A stretch of DNA of 64,000 nucleotides from an uncultured Paracoccaceae bacterium (GCA_947503775.1 CANNFE010000006.1:62001-126000), one strand, 5' to 3'. Shown: positions 9,207-18,504, counted from the stretch's first letter. Translations and numbers: made by a program. Notes: generated by a model not told the origin, from the sequence alone.

Positions 9207-11410
9207 GCTGCCGAGGCCGCCGGGCCGATCCGGTTGAGAAATCCGTGCAGCTTTTCCAGATCGATCGGCTTGGCGATCAGGTCGATATCGCGATCCGCGC
9301 AGGCCTGCCGAAGCGTCCGGCTGCGATCCGCCGAGACGATGCGTCCCGGAATATCGCCGTAAAGGTCGCGGATGCGGTCATGGACCTCGATCCCGGTCAT
9401 ATCGTCGTCAAGCTGATGATCGAGGATCAGGGCATCGGGCGTGATCTGGATCTCGTCGAGCAGGTCCAAGGCCTCCTGACCGGACGTGGCATGGATGACA
9501 TGCGCACCCCATCCTTCGATTGTGATCGAGGCGGCGCGGGCAAATTGCAGATCGTTTTCGACCAGCAGGACGATCAACCCTTCGCAGGAGCCGTGGAGGC
9601 GTTCGCTGGGGCGCTGCACCTTGGGTTCGGGCAGGTCCTTTTCATGGATCGGGATGCCGACCGAAAAGCAGCTTCCCGTCCCCGGTTCGGACCAAAGGGA
9701 GAGGGGATGGTTCAGGCTGTGGCAGGCGCGTTCGACGATCGCTAGACCAAGGCCCATACCCGACGGTCCGGCCTGTCTGTCGCCAAGGCGGCGGAATTCC
9801 TGAAAGATCGTTTCGCGGTCGGTTTCCGCGATCCCGGGGCCTGTATCCCAGACCTCGATCCGGGCAAAGCGGCCCGTGCGGCGCACGCCCACAACAACGC
9901 GCCCTGCATCGGTGTAGCGGATCGCGTTGGACATCAGGTTCTGGATGATGCGCCGCAGGTATCCCGGATCGCTGTTGACGGTCAGGCTGCTGTTGATGAC
10001 CCTGAGCTCGATCCCCTTGGCCTCGGCAACGGGTTCAAGCTCGTCCAGAAGCGGCGCCAGAATTGCAGAGAGGCGCATGGGCTCGATCCGCAGATCGGCC
10101 TTGCCGCTGTCCAGGCGCGAGATGTTGAGCAGGGCGTCGATGATATCCTCGACGCTGGAAAGCGCGGTTTCGGCCTTGGCGATCATATCGCGGGCGGCAT
10201 CGTCCTGCGGGCGGTCGGCAAGGCTGGAGACGAAGAGCTTTGCGGCAGAAAGAGGCTGCAGCAGATCGTGGCTTGCGGCGGCGACGAAGCGGGATTTGGA
10301 GGCATTGGCGCGCTCCGCCGCGCTGAGGGCGTCGCCAAGTTCGAGGGTCCGTTCTTCGACCCGCTTTTCCAACAGCTCGTTCATCTCAAAGAGCGCCTGC
10401 GCCGCCTGCCGTTCGGCCGTCACATCGGTGAAGGAAATGACAAAGCCGCCATCGGGCATCTCCTGGGCAAAGACCGACAGGATCCGGTCCGGTGCGCGGC
10501 GCACCTCGAAGGCAAGGGGAGAACGGCCCGAGCCGCGCCCGGCCCAGGACCGAAGTGTGTCCGCCGTGATGCCGTCGTGAAAGCTGATCTGGTCTTCGAG
10601 CTGACCCAGCAGATCTGAAAAGAGCGCGCGCCGGCCGGGATCGGCGGCGGCCAGTCCCAGAAGGGTGTTCATCTTGCGATTCCACCCAACGAGATGACCA
10701 TCGCGCGCAAAGATCGCAACGCCCTGGTTCAGATGATCGAGCGTCGCGCGCACCATCCGCGCCTGCCGGTCGCGCAGGCGGTCCCTTTCCTGGCGTTCGG
10801 CACGGATGATATCGGTCATGTCCGTTTGCAGGATCACGGTGCCGCCCGAGGCTGTCCGGTGTTCGCTGACCTTGAGCCATCGGTCGAAGATCAGCTCGAC
10901 GTTGAATTCGGCGCGGCGGTCGGCATGGCGGCTGAGACGGCGGGCGGCCCAGCTGTCCGGGGTTTCCTCGTCGGGGAGCGCGAGAAACCGGCTTGAGCTG
11001 ACAAGCTCGACATAGCCGGTGAAGGACAGACCCGGAGAGATCCCGTCGCCGATATCCAGAAAATCGCGGCAAAAACGGCTATTGGCGAGGACGAGCCGGT
11101 CGCTGGCATCGAAAAGCGCGAACCCTTCTCGGACGGTTTCGAGCGCTTCGCCGAGATTGGACCGGGCCGCTTCGGTTTCGGCGTTCGCCTCGGCCAGTTG
11201 CGCATTCGATTCCTGGAGCAGATCAAGCGTGCGCTCCAGATCCCGGGTCCGCTCGCGCACCTGCGCCTCGAGAAGGGCGGCGCGTTCGAATTGCACGTAG
11301 GCCAGACCGTCGGAATCGGTGTTCTGTTCGATCTTGCGCATAAGAGATTGCGTGATCCGCAGCAGGCGTTCGTTCTGATCCTCAAGCGGAAGATTGGGAT
11401 CGACTAGCAT
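9203..11410 (-). CDS. PAS-containing hybrid histidine kinase (NahK/ErcS'-like)
   Basis: 735 aa, no transmembrane segment, so a cytoplasmic sensor. Order: N-terminal coiled coil (~20-95), PAS 1 (~95-200, GFALFDASDRLVLAN), PAS 2 (~220-330, GVAIFARDGHLVGWN), second coiled coil, HisKA with phospho-acceptor His381 (AAASHDLLQPLSAAK), HATPase with N-box NLMSNAIRYT and G-box GMGLGLAIVE, then a receiver domain with Asp664 (ALILDHQLDD). ATG 11410 overlaps the FIST gene by 7 nt. Gene order RR-FIST-kinase matches known pairing of FIST/NosP proteins with NahK-type kinases; in pseudomonads related ErcS' kinases act in ethanol-oxidation control. Role here inferred from the adjacent quinoprotein gene. Confidence 0.9.
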   Translation of the reverse strand: MLVDPNLPLEDQNERLLRITQSLMRKIEQNTDSDGLAYVQFERAALLEAQVRERTRDLERTLDLLQESNAQLAEANAETEAARSNLGEALETVREGFALFDASDRLVLANSRFCRDFLDIGDGISPGLSFTGYVELVSSSRFLALPDEETPDSWAARRLSRHADRRAEFNVELIFDRWLKVSEHRTASGGTVILQTDMTDIIRAERQERDRLRDRQARMVRATLDHLNQGVAIFARDGHLVGWNRKMNTLLGLAAADPGRRALFSDLLGQLEDQISFHDGITADTLRSWAGRGSGRSPLAFEVRRAPDRILSVFAQEMPDGGFVISFTDVTAERQAAQALFEMNELLEKRVEERTLELGDALSAAERANASKSRFVAAASHDLLQPLSAAKLFVSSLADRPQDDAARDMIAKAETALSSVEDIIDALLNISRLDSGKADLRIEPMRLSAILAPLLDELEPVAEAKGIELRVINSSLTVNSDPGYLRRIIQNLMSNAIRYTDAGRVVVGVRRTGRFARIEVWDTGPGIAETDRETIFQEFRRLGDRQAGPSGMGLGLAIVERACHSLNHPLSLWSEPGTGSCFSVGIPIHEKDLPEPKVQRPSERLHGSCEGLIVLLVENDLQFARAASITIEGWGAHVIHATSGQEALDLLDEIQITPDALILDHQLDDDMTGIEVHDRIRDLYGDIPGRIVSADRSRTLRQACADRDIDLIAKPIDLEKLHGFLNRIGPAASAA

Positions 11411-12630
11411 GACGGATCGTCCGGGAGATAAAGCGCGACGCCGGTCATCGTGTGATTGACGTGGAGCGATCCGATCTGTTCGCCATAGGTGGAAAAGCCG
11501 CGCACGCCGTGCCGCGAGAGGATCCCGGAGATGGCGCGACTGGCCTGCCGCTGTTCGGCCTCGATCCGGCGAAGAAGGCAATCGCAGCTGAGGATGGCGG
11601 CAGGGCGCTGCGGCTCGGTGAGCCTGGCCAGCGAGGCGTCTAGATGGGCCGCGATATCCTCGGGCTCGGCCACGCAAAGGACCATGCCTTCGTCGATGGC
11701 CGAGAAGAACACCAGCTCGCCCTCGTCGGTGACGCGCTGGATGGCGCGGACATGGTGCGATCCGCCGAGGCGGACGACGACCGGATGGGCGGCAAAGGCG
11801 AAGGGGCCCATCTCGTCGGGATCGAGGCCGGTGATGCGCCCGTATTCGCGGGCCGCCGGTTCGGCATTGATCGATTTGACGAGGCGACGGGCCGGATCGG
11901 CCTCGGTGACGACCATCCGGTGCTCGGTCGGGTGGATGTGATCGATCGAGAAGACCTTGACGCGAAGCCGTGTCCTAACAAGGCACAGGACCGCCGCATC
12001 CTGCAGGACGTGTCCATCCAGCGCGATCCGCGTGTTGCGAAATGCGGTGCCGTCTCCGGCGGACCCTCCGAAAAGCGGGGTCGATCCCAAAGCCGGAGCG
12101 ACGGCAGCGACGACCGTGTCCTCGCGCAGGCAAAGGCCGTCGATCAGAAGACATCCAAAGCCGTGATCCATGTCTGCGTGAGACTGGGAGAGATCGATCT
12201 GCGCCTTGACGACGCGATCGATGAGCGGGCGGACATCGAGATGGGACAGATCCTCGATCGGGATGCAGGTGGCGGCGAAGTCCTCTTTCGGGAAGGCCGT
12301 CGCGATGATCTGCCGGTCGGTATATCCGCTGGCCCCGATCTCTCCGGCGGTGGTGCAGGCGACGATGGAAGCGCCGGGCCAGAGGTCCCGACTTGCGGCG
12401 ATCAGATCTTCGAAAGGCGCGTCGGAGCTGATGAAAAGCAGGACGAGCGAAAACGGGCCCGTACCAAGTCCCTCGGCGATGCTGCGAAGGGGATCGACGC
12501 TGTCGATACCGGCTTCGGCATGCTTCAGGGCAGCGGGACCGGTCGGCGTTTCCTCAGCAGCGAGGATATCGCGTCCGTCCATTCCTTGCGTCTTCCAATG
12601 ATCTCCCTCGGGATAGGTTAGGAGACTCAA
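11404..12630 (-). CDS. FIST-domain sensor protein (NosP-like)
   Basis: 408 aa with a FIST N domain (~45-230: SLVLLFISSDAPFEDLIAASRDL, ACTTAGEIGASGYTD, LFGGSAGDGTAF) and a FIST_C domain (~240-395: REYGRI, AIDEGMVLCV, AILSCDCLLRR, GFSTYGEQIG). FIST proteins sense small ligands; the NosP subgroup binds haem and nitric oxide and regulates a partner kinase. The partner here is the overlapping hybrid kinase gene downstream; the upstream response regulator overlaps by 4 nt (ATGA). Haem or NO binding is not provable from sequence. Confidence 0.85.
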   Translation of the reverse strand: MSLLTYPEGDHWKTQGMDGRDILAAEETPTGPAALKHAEAGIDSVDPLRSIAEGLGTGPFSLVLLFISSDAPFEDLIAASRDLWPGASIVACTTAGEIGASGYTDRQIIATAFPKEDFAATCIPIEDLSHLDVRPLIDRVVKAQIDLSQSHADMDHGFGCLLIDGLCLREDTVVAAVAPALGSTPLFGGSAGDGTAFRNTRIALDGHVLQDAAVLCLVRTRLRVKVFSIDHIHPTEHRMVVTEADPARRLVKSINAEPAAREYGRITGLDPDEMGPFAFAAHPVVVRLGGSHHVRAIQRVTDEGELVFFSAIDEGMVLCVAEPEDIAAHLDASLARLTEPQRPAAILSCDCLLRRIEAEQRQASRAISGILSRHGVRGFSTYGEQIGSLHVNHTMTGVALYLPDDPSC

Positions 12631-13316
12631 TCCGATCTTGGCAAGACATTTGCAAAACGCGCCTCGTTGGCGACGAGCACGGCCTGGGTGCGGGACTGGA
12701 CGCCGAGCTTGCGCATGATCGCGGTGACATGGGCCTTCACCGTCGTCTCGGCGATAGAAAGATCATAGGCGATCTGCTTGTTCAGCTTGCCCTCGCAGAT
12801 CAGTTGCAGGATGCGCCCCTGCTGGTTCGTCAAAGAGGCAAGCCGGGTCAGTGTGTCGCCTCCGTCCGGCGCGTCGCCGGGATCGACGAAGCCCGCCGGT
12901 GTGAAGCGGTTCCCCGCCGCGATGGTGTCGAGCGCAGCGCGAAAGACAGATCTGGGGGAATGTTTGGGCACGAACCCCGCCGCACCGGCCTTGAGCGCCC
13001 CGGCGACGATGGCGTTTTCCGCCATGGAGGAGACGACGATCACCGGGCTGGATTTGGCCTTGGTTCTAAGCCGGATCAGACCGTCGAGGCCGCTGACATC
13101 GGGAAGGTTCAGATCAAGGATGACGATGGCCGGCGGATCGCGCCCATCGAGGATATCCAGCGCCGCTTCGAGATGGTCGGCGGTTGCCACATCGGTGAAG
13201 GCCCCGACGGATCTCAGCGTCAGCTCGAGCGCGTCGCAGAAAAGCGGATGGTCATCGACGACGAGGGCCCAGTCGGGATCGTGAGCGGCGGCGGGGGAGG
13301 GGACGGCGGATGACAT
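12627..13316 (-). CDS. LuxR/NarL-type response regulator
   Basis: 229 aa. Receiver domain (~15-135) with acidic pocket DDH and phospho-acceptor Asp68 (IVILDLNLPDVSG) and the conserved Lys in FVPKHS; C-terminal LuxR HTH (~155-220: NKQIAYDLSIAETTVKAHV...KLGVQSRTQAV). First gene of the RR-FIST-kinase operon. Likely activates the neighbouring quinoprotein system, by analogy with ExaE/AgmR-type regulators of PQQ-dependent alcohol oxidation; this is inference from position and family. Confidence 0.9.
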   Translation of the reverse strand: MSSAVPSPAAAHDPDWALVVDDHPLFCDALELTLRSVGAFTDVATADHLEAALDILDGRDPPAIVILDLNLPDVSGLDGLIRLRTKAKSSPVIVVSSMAENAIVAGALKAGAAGFVPKHSPRSVFRAALDTIAAGNRFTPAGFVDPGDAPDGGDTLTRLASLTNQQGRILQLICEGKLNKQIAYDLSIAETTVKAHVTAIMRKLGVQSRTQAVLVANEARFANVLPRSD

Positions 13317-13393
13317 GGGATCACTCTAGACCGATCCCGGGCCGCCCCGCATCTGGCAAAAGGTCTTATCGATTGGCGTTCCGCCTTGCCATG

Positions 13394-13422
13394 AAAAAGG
13401 CGCGCTCCCGAAGGAACGCGCC
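13394..13422 (-). terminator. Rho-independent terminator of the quinoprotein dehydrogenase gene
   Basis: On the minus strand GGCGCG and CGCGCC (13417-13422 with 13399-13404) enclose a 12-nt loop and are followed by a run of five T (13394-13398 on the plus strand reads AAAAA). It lies 27 nt past the stop of the quinoprotein gene and before the response regulator start. Confidence 0.8.
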
Positions 13423-13448
13423 GGTCCGGTCAAGGTATGTCAGTCCGG

Positions 13449-15215
13449 TCAGTTGGCCGAGGCCAGCTCTTTGGGGAGGCGGAAGGTCCATAGAAGGCCG
13501 CCCTGGTTGAGGTAGTTCACCTTGTTGGCGACCTCGCCGCCCCAAAGCGGAACCGCGCCGCCCCAGCCGGAGATGACAGAGACATATTGCTCGCCATTCT
13601 GCTCCCAGGTGATGGGTTGGCCGACGATGCCGGAGCCGGTCTGGAAGGACCAGAGCTCTTCGCCGGTTTCATCATCGAACGCGATGAAGCGCCCCTCGGG
13701 CGTTCCGGTAAAGACGAGGCCGCCTGCGGTGGTCATCACACCGCCCCAGAGAGGCGCGTCGTTCTTGAACTCCCAGACAATTTCGCCGCTGTCGGGATCG
13801 ATGGCCTTGAGCGAGCCGATATGGTCCTCGTAGTTGGGCTTGATCGTAAAGCCCGCGCCGAGATAGGCCGCGCCCTGTTTGTAGGTGATCGGCTCGTTCC
13901 AGATATCCATGCCCCATTCATTGGATGGCACGTAGAAATTGCCGGTGTTTTGGCTGTAGGCCATCGGCATCCAGTTCTTGCCGCCCAGGAAAGAGGGGGA
14001 GGCGAAGATGATCTCGCCCTTGTTGCCTTCGGCCGAGGCGGAGGGATCGCCGGGACGGTTTTCCTCGACGAAGATTGGGCGGCCGTTTTCGTCGATGCCT
14101 TCGGCCCAGCTGATATCCTTGACGAAAGGATAGGCCGCGACAAAGGCGCCGTCTTCGCGGTTGAGCACGTAGAAAAAGCCGTTGCGATCGGCTGTCGCGT
14201 AGCGGGCATTGCCCTCGCGGTCGGTATAGGCGACGACCTCGTTCACGCCGTCATAGTCCCAGCCTTCGCGCGGCGTGGTCTGAAAGTGCCACTTGATCTC
14301 TCCGGTGGCCGGATCGAGGCCGATGCGGGAGGCGGCATAGAGATTGTCGCCGGAATTGTCATCCTTGGGCGTACCCGCATCGCGCAGCCAGCTGTTCCAG
14401 GGGGCGGGGTTGCCTGCGCCGAAGATCAGCGTGTCCGTGTCGATATCGTAGGAGCCGCCAAGCCAGGTCGCGCCGCCGCCGGTTTTCCACATATCGCCGG
14501 GCCAGGTCGCGTTCAGCTCGCCTGTCATGGTGCTTTCTTCGCCATTGAGCATGCCCATATGCCCTTCGATCACCGGGCGTTCCCAAACGAGATCGCCGGT
14601 TTCGGCATCGCGGGCCTGCACCGCACCGACGATCCCGAACTCGCCGCCGGAATTGCCGGTGATGACGAGGCCGTCCACGATCAGCGGGGCTGCCGTATAG
14701 GAATAGCCGGCCTTGTAATCGGCGATCTTGTCGCGCCAGACGACGTCGCCGGTCTTGAGATCCAGTGCCACAATGCGCGCATCGAGCGTTCCGAAATAGA
14801 TCTTGTCGCCAAAGATCGCGGCGCCCCGGTTGACCACGTCGCAGCAGGGCAGGATGCCTTCGGGCAGGCGGGCATCGTACTGCCAGACCTCTTTGCCTGT
14901 CTCCAGATCGATGGCGTAGATGCGGCTGTAGGAGCCGGTGATATACATCATCCCGTCATGGATCAGGGGCTGCGTTTCCTGGCCGCGCTGCTTTTCTCCA
15001 CCAAGCGAGAAGGCCCAGGCGGGCACCAGGTTGGCAACATTGTCCTTGTTGAGCATGTCCAGCGGAGAATAGCGTTGCAGGTGGCGGCCCATGCCGTTGG
15101 TGAGCACATTCTCGGGTGTGGCCTGATCGTTGGCGAGGTCTTCCTCGGTGATCTGAGCCTGACCCGGCCCGGCCAATATGAGCGTCGCCGTAGCGGCAAG
15201 AATGAAGCGGTTCAT
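13449..15215 (-). CDS. PQQ-dependent alcohol dehydrogenase, predicted lanthanide type (ExaF/PedH-like)
   Basis: 588 aa with a signal peptide ([20 protein letters not shown]), so periplasmic. Eight-bladed quinoprotein propeller: adjacent cysteines Cys124-Cys125 (ILPCCDVV), tryptophan-docking repeats ([18 protein letters not shown]), metal ligands Glu192 (GGEFG) and Asn269 (GAGNPAPWN), catalytic Asp320 in WDYDGVNE. Asp322, two residues on, is the extra acidic ligand typical of lanthanide-dependent XoxF/ExaF/PedH enzymes; Ca-type enzymes have Ala or Ser there. No C-terminal cytochrome domain, so electrons should go to a separate cytochrome c (candidate at 22066). Length fits ethanol-type rather than MxaF-type enzymes. 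ATG 15215 chosen for the signal peptide and the GGAGG just upstream. Confidence 0.92.
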   Translation of the reverse strand: MNRFILAATATLILAGPGQAQITEEDLANDQATPENVLTNGMGRHLQRYSPLDMLNKDNVANLVPAWAFSLGGEKQRGQETQPLIHDGMMYITGSYSRIYAIDLETGKEVWQYDARLPEGILPCCDVVNRGAAIFGDKIYFGTLDARIVALDLKTGDVVWRDKIADYKAGYSYTAAPLIVDGLVITGNSGGEFGIVGAVQARDAETGDLVWERPVIEGHMGMLNGEESTMTGELNATWPGDMWKTGGGATWLGGSYDIDTDTLIFGAGNPAPWNSWLRDAGTPKDDNSGDNLYAASRIGLDPATGEIKWHFQTTPREGWDYDGVNEVVAYTDREGNARYATADRNGFFYVLNREDGAFVAAYPFVKDISWAEGIDENGRPIFVEENRPGDPSASAEGNKGEIIFASPSFLGGKNWMPMAYSQNTGNFYVPSNEWGMDIWNEPITYKQGAAYLGAGFTIKPNYEDHIGSLKAIDPDSGEIVWEFKNDAPLWGGVMTTAGGLVFTGTPEGRFIAFDDETGEELWSFQTGSGIVGQPITWEQNGEQYVSVISGWGGAVPLWGGEVANKVNYLNQGGLLWTFRLPKELASAN

Positions 15216-15316
15216 GGACGTCCTCCCTGTCCTCCGTGACGGGCGCGCAGCGAAAATCGCGGCCCGGTCATCCCGCCTGCAGTGTCCGGCAAGGACCCGC
15301 TCAGAGCCATTGAACA

Positions 15317-15361
15317 ATGGTCGTAAGAGCTTGCGACGCGGGCTTGGCCTTTGGTCGCATA
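15317..15361. promoter_or_regulatory. Candidate operator pair in the quinoprotein / binding-protein divergent region
   Basis: ATGGTCGTAAG at 15317-15327 and TTGGTCGCATA at 15351-15361 lie between the divergent quinoprotein and periplasmic binding protein genes. The second is identical over 11 nt to a site before coxG (23733) and resembles one before the cytochrome gene (21979). A role as response-regulator binding site is inference. Confidence 0.35.
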
Positions 15362-15414
15362 GCCGCGGGGGGCGGGTTTGTTACGCTTTGCGGCAACCAT
15401 CAGGGAGGATGATG

Positions 15415-16386
15415 ATGCGGATCTTTCGGGGGGCTGCCGCAGCAGCTTTGGCTCTGGGTCTCGGGGCGGTTGCGGGTTGGGCCGAGGTGCCGACGCTCAA
15501 GGTGGCCGTGCTCAAATTCGGGACGGTGAACTGGGAGCTCGACACGATCGACCATCATGGATTGGATGCCGCGGAGGGCTTTGATCTTGAAGTGATCGGC
15601 ATGGCCGGGGGATCGGCGACGAAGGTTGCCTTTCAGGGCGGTGAGGCCGATGTGATCGTCTCGGACTGGCTTTGGGTCGCGCGGCAACGGGCGGCGGGCA
15701 AGGATTACGTGTTCATCCCCTATTCTAAGGCCGTGGGCGGGATCATGGTAGCCGGCGACAGCGAGGCGCAGGAGCTGGCGGATCTTGCGGGCGAGGCGGT
15801 CGGGATCGCGGGCGGGCCTCTCGATAAGAGCTGGCTGATCCTGCGGGCCTATGCGGCGCAGCAGGGGATGGACCTTGAAGGCGAGACCGAGCAGGTTTTT
15901 GGCGCGCCGCCGCTGATCTTCAAGACGGCCCTCGACAGGGAGGTCGCCGGCGCGGTGAACTACTGGCATTTCATGGCAAAGATGAAGGCGAGCGGGATGC
16001 GCGAGCTGATCTCGACCAGCGAGGCGGCAGAGGCGCTGGGCCTCGATGCCGAGACGCCGCTTTTGGGCTATGTCGTGAAAGGCGCGCTTTTGCAGGAGCA
16101 GCCGGACCTGGTTCACGGGCTGGCGGCCGCCTCGCGTGCGGCTAAGGACCTGCTGGCCGAGGATGAGGCCGAATGGAGTCGCCTGCGTCCGCGTATGAAT
16201 GTCGACACCGATGCGCAATTCACGGAGCTGAAGGCCGGGTTCCGGGCCGGCATTCCGGCGGAGGGCGCGGTCGATGAAGACGCCGCCGCGCGGATGCTGG
16301 AGCTGATGGTCGATCTGGGTGGAACGGAGCTGCTGGGCGAGGCGACGAGCCTTCCGAATGGCACCTTTCTGGAACCGGCAAGCTGA
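15415..16386 (+). CDS. NitT/TauT-type ABC transporter substrate-binding protein
   Basis: 323 aa, signal peptide MRIFRGAAAAALALGLGAVAGWA. The mature protein starts PTLKVAVLKFGTVNWELDTI and contains AFQGGEADVIVSDWLWVARQRAAG, an arrangement typical of SsuA/TauA/NMT1-like binding proteins. Three consecutive ATGs (15409, 15412, 15415) follow a GGGAGG; 15415 gives the best spacing. Followed after 2 nt by the ATPase gene. The matching permease is not adjacent but is at 31413. Ligand unknown; the setting suggests something used by or with the quinoprotein. Confidence 0.85.
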   Translation: MRIFRGAAAAALALGLGAVAGWAEVPTLKVAVLKFGTVNWELDTIDHHGLDAAEGFDLEVIGMAGGSATKVAFQGGEADVIVSDWLWVARQRAAGKDYVFIPYSKAVGGIMVAGDSEAQELADLAGEAVGIAGGPLDKSWLILRAYAAQQGMDLEGETEQVFGAPPLIFKTALDREVAGAVNYWHFMAKMKASGMRELISTSEAAEALGLDAETPLLGYVVKGALLQEQPDLVHGLAAASRAAKDLLAEDEAEWSRLRPRMNVDTDAQFTELKAGFRAGIPAEGAVDEDAAARMLELMVDLGGTELLGEATSLPNGTFLEPAS

Positions 16387-16388
16387 GC

Positions 16389-17081
16389 ATGCTTTATGCG
16401 GTCGAGGATCCGGGCGCGCGCGATCCGGTTCTGAGTCTGTCGCTGAAAGGGCTGGCCTTCGACAAGGGGCCGGTTCTGGGGCCGGTGGAGCTTAATCTGG
16501 CGGCGGGGGAGACGCTTGCGCTGGTCGGCCCGTCCGGGATCGGGAAGACCACGCTTTTGCGCATCATGGCGGGGCTCGAGACCGAGTTCGAGGGACGGCT
16601 CGACGCGCCGGAGCGGTGTTCGGTCGTGTTTCAGGAGCCGACTTTGCTGTCTTGGCGGACGCTGGCCGATAACCTGCGGGTGACGACGGGGGTGAGCCGC
16701 GAGGCGGCCATCGATGCCCTGAACGAGGTGGGGCTGGCCGGGCGCTGGCAGGATTTTCCGGGTCAGCTCTCGCTGGGTCAGCAGCGCCGGTTAAGCCTTG
16801 CGCGCGCCTTTGCCGCAAAGCCGGATCTGCTGTTGATGGACGAGCCGTTCGTTTCTCTCGATCCGGAGCTTGTCGAGGAGATGATGGTCCTTTTTGAGAT
16901 CTTGCGGCGCACGCACCGCGTCGCGACGGTGCTGGTGACGCATGTGATGTCCGAGGCCGAACGGCTAGCGGACCGGATCGTCACACTGGGCGGGCATCCG
17001 GCGCGGATTCTCGAGACGCGTCAGAAGAGCGGCGCGTATTTCCAGTTGTCGGCATCCGGGGTGACTTCGCCCGGATCGTAA
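16389..17081 (+). CDS. NitT/TauT-type ABC transporter ATP-binding protein
   Basis: 230 aa. Walker A GPSGIGKTT, Q-loop VVFQEPTLLSW, signature LSLGQQRRLSLARAF (LSLGQ instead of the usual LSGGQ), Walker B LLLMDEPFVSLD, H-loop VLVTHVMSEA. The FQE...LLPW-like Q-loop is characteristic of SsuB/TauB importers. Pairs with the binding protein 2 nt upstream and, by family, the permease at 31413. Its 3' end overlaps the convergent Sel1 gene by 61 nt. Confidence 0.9.
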   Translation: MLYAVEDPGARDPVLSLSLKGLAFDKGPVLGPVELNLAAGETLALVGPSGIGKTTLLRIMAGLETEFEGRLDAPERCSVVFQEPTLLSWRTLADNLRVTTGVSREAAIDALNEVGLAGRWQDFPGQLSLGQQRRLSLARAFAAKPDLLLMDEPFVSLDPELVEEMMVLFEILRRTHRVATVLVTHVMSEAERLADRIVTLGGHPARILETRQKSGAYFQLSASGVTSPGS

Positions 17082-17560
17082 TCCGCGCCCTGAAGGCGTC
17101 TGGCGATGGGCAGGCCGCCTGCTGCGGCTTCATCGATGAGAGCGCGTCCGGCCTCGGTATCGCGGGCAACGCCGTGACCGCGCAGCATATTGAGGCCCAG
17201 ATTGAACTTGCCCACGGGATCGCCCAGATCGGCGGCGCGTCTGTCCCAATTGGCGGCGGCCTCCGGATCGTAGGGGCCTGCAAGCCCGTTATTGTCGAGC
17301 TGGCCAAGCCAGGTCATCGTGCCGGTATAGCCGTCCTCGGCGCAGGCGAGAAAGAGCTTGCGCGCGCTCTCGTGATCGCCGGATTTCGTGAGGGCATAGC
17401 CGGTCGAGCAGATGACCATCCCGGTCTCGCCGGTTTCGGCTTTGTCCAGGATGGATTGCCATGTCATCTCGTCCGGATTGAGCGTTCCGAGATCTTCTTC
17501 GGTCTCGGCCGCGAGCGGCGCGGCCAGAAGGGCGAAGGCGGTGATCATATGTCTGAACAT
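17021..17560 (-). CDS. Secreted Sel1-repeat protein
   Basis: 179 aa with a signal peptide (ITAFALLAAPLAAETEE). Residues ~60-160 carry Sel1-like TPR units: ARKLFLACAEDGYTGTMTWLGQL, DPEAAANWDRRAADLGDPVGKFNLG, DTEAGRALIDEAAAGGLP. Such periplasmic repeats mediate protein contacts. It overlaps the ATPase gene tail-to-tail by 61 nt. A second Met at 17548 is an alternative start. Probably belongs to the alcohol-oxidation island by position only. Confidence 0.75.
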   Translation of the reverse strand: MFRHMITAFALLAAPLAAETEEDLGTLNPDEMTWQSILDKAETGETGMVICSTGYALTKSGDHESARKLFLACAEDGYTGTMTWLGQLDNNGLAGPYDPEAAANWDRRAADLGDPVGKFNLGLNMLRGHGVARDTEAGRALIDEAAAGGLPIARRLQGADYDPGEVTPDADNWKYAPLF

Positions 17561-17618
17561 GATCCGAACATAGCAGATCGGGCCGCGATTTCAGCCCGTT
17601 CTGTGGTCGTAGAAAAGG

Positions 17619-18401
17619 TCAGGTCTTGCGACGCATCGCGCCTCGGGCCGGATCATAGCCCCAGAGCGCGGCAGCGGTGAAGATGGCGGTCGCCAGAAGG
17701 GTCCAGCCGAGGGCGGGCAGATTCAGTTCGGTATAGAGGGCGAAGCGGATGAGCTCGACTGCATGGGTGAAGGGGTTTGCGGCGCAGATGTCATGCAGAA
17801 GTTCGCTCGATTCCGCCATCTTCCAGAGGGGGTAGAGGGCAGAGGAGAGAAAGAACATCGGGAAGATGACGAAGTTCATGACGCCCGCGAAGTTTTCTAG
17901 CTGCTTGATGAAGGAGGAAAGGAGGAGGCCGAGCGCGCCGAGCATGAGGCCTGCGACGAGTAGCGCGGGGAGGACAGTGACATAGCCCCAGGCCGGCATG
18001 TCGATGCCGAAGAGGGCGGCGATGGCGAGAAAGGCGTAGACCTGCAGGATGGAGATCGTCGTCGAGCCGATGAGCTTGGAGAAGAGGAGCCACCAGCGGG
18101 GCTGCGGGCTGGTCAGCAGGAGCCGCATCGAGCCCATTTCGCGGTCGTAGACGAGGCTGAGCGAGGATTGCATCCCGTTGAAGAGCAGGATCATTCCGCA
18201 AAGGCCGGGGACGATATAGGTCTCGTAGGTGATGTAGGTCTGATAGGGCGGGATGATCGACAGGCCGAGAGCGGCGCGAAAGCCTGCGGCGAAGACGAGA
18301 AGCCAGACGAGCGGGCGCACGAGGGCGGCCAGAAAGCGTTCGCGCTGGTGGATGAAGCGGAGCGCTTCGCGGGCGATGATGGCGAGAAGGGAGGCGATCA
18401 T
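17619..18401 (-). CDS. ABC-2 type exporter permease of the PQQ alcohol-oxidation system (PedC-like)
   Basis: 260 aa, six hydrophobic helices. IVPGLCGMILLFNGMQSSLSLVYDREMGSMRLLLTSP is the ABC-2 conserved stretch, with FAGVMNFVIFPMFFLSSALYPLW later. Matches the permeases linked with PQQ-dependent alcohol dehydrogenase clusters of pseudomonads. ATG 18401 is preferred over 18479, because the extra 26 codons cover an intergenic repeat (18421-18498) found at other sites in the window. Works with the ATPase at 18505. Confidence 0.85.
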   Translation of the reverse strand: MIASLLAIIAREALRFIHQRERFLAALVRPLVWLLVFAAGFRAALGLSIIPPYQTYITYETYIVPGLCGMILLFNGMQSSLSLVYDREMGSMRLLLTSPQPRWWLLFSKLIGSTTISILQVYAFLAIAALFGIDMPAWGYVTVLPALLVAGLMLGALGLLLSSFIKQLENFAGVMNFVIFPMFFLSSALYPLWKMAESSELLHDICAANPFTHAVELIRFALYTELNLPALGWTLLATAIFTAAALWGYDPARGAMRRKT

Positions 18402-18420
18402 CGCGGCGGCATGCGCCTGC

Positions 18421-18451
18421 GTGTCGCCTTTGGCGCCACGACACCCGCCCG
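18421..18451 (+). repeat. Intergenic hairpin element (GTGTCG...CGACACCCGCCCG), copy 1
   Basis: GTGTCG at 18421 and CGACAC at 18439 form a stem, followed by CCGCCCG. A second hairpin copy is at 39273-39306 and a degenerate one near 35000-35032. It is directly followed by the ATATTT element at 18474. Confidence 0.6.
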
Positions 18452-18473
18452 CCTGGCCGCGCTGGCCTCCGGC

Positions 18474-18498
18474 GGGCATATTTGAGGCCAGATGAAGC
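18474..18498 (+). repeat. Short intergenic element (GGGCATATTTGAGGCC...), copy 1
   Basis: Core CATATTTgaGGCCAGATGAAG. One of five related copies in the window; lies between the exporter ATPase stop and the permease start. Confidence 0.65.
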
Positions 18499-18504
18499 GG
18501 GAGG

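Noticed and set aside
13587-15239. Plus-strand ORF of 550 aa opposite the quinoprotein gene
   Set aside because: Antisense shadow of a gene with unmistakable quinoprotein motifs.
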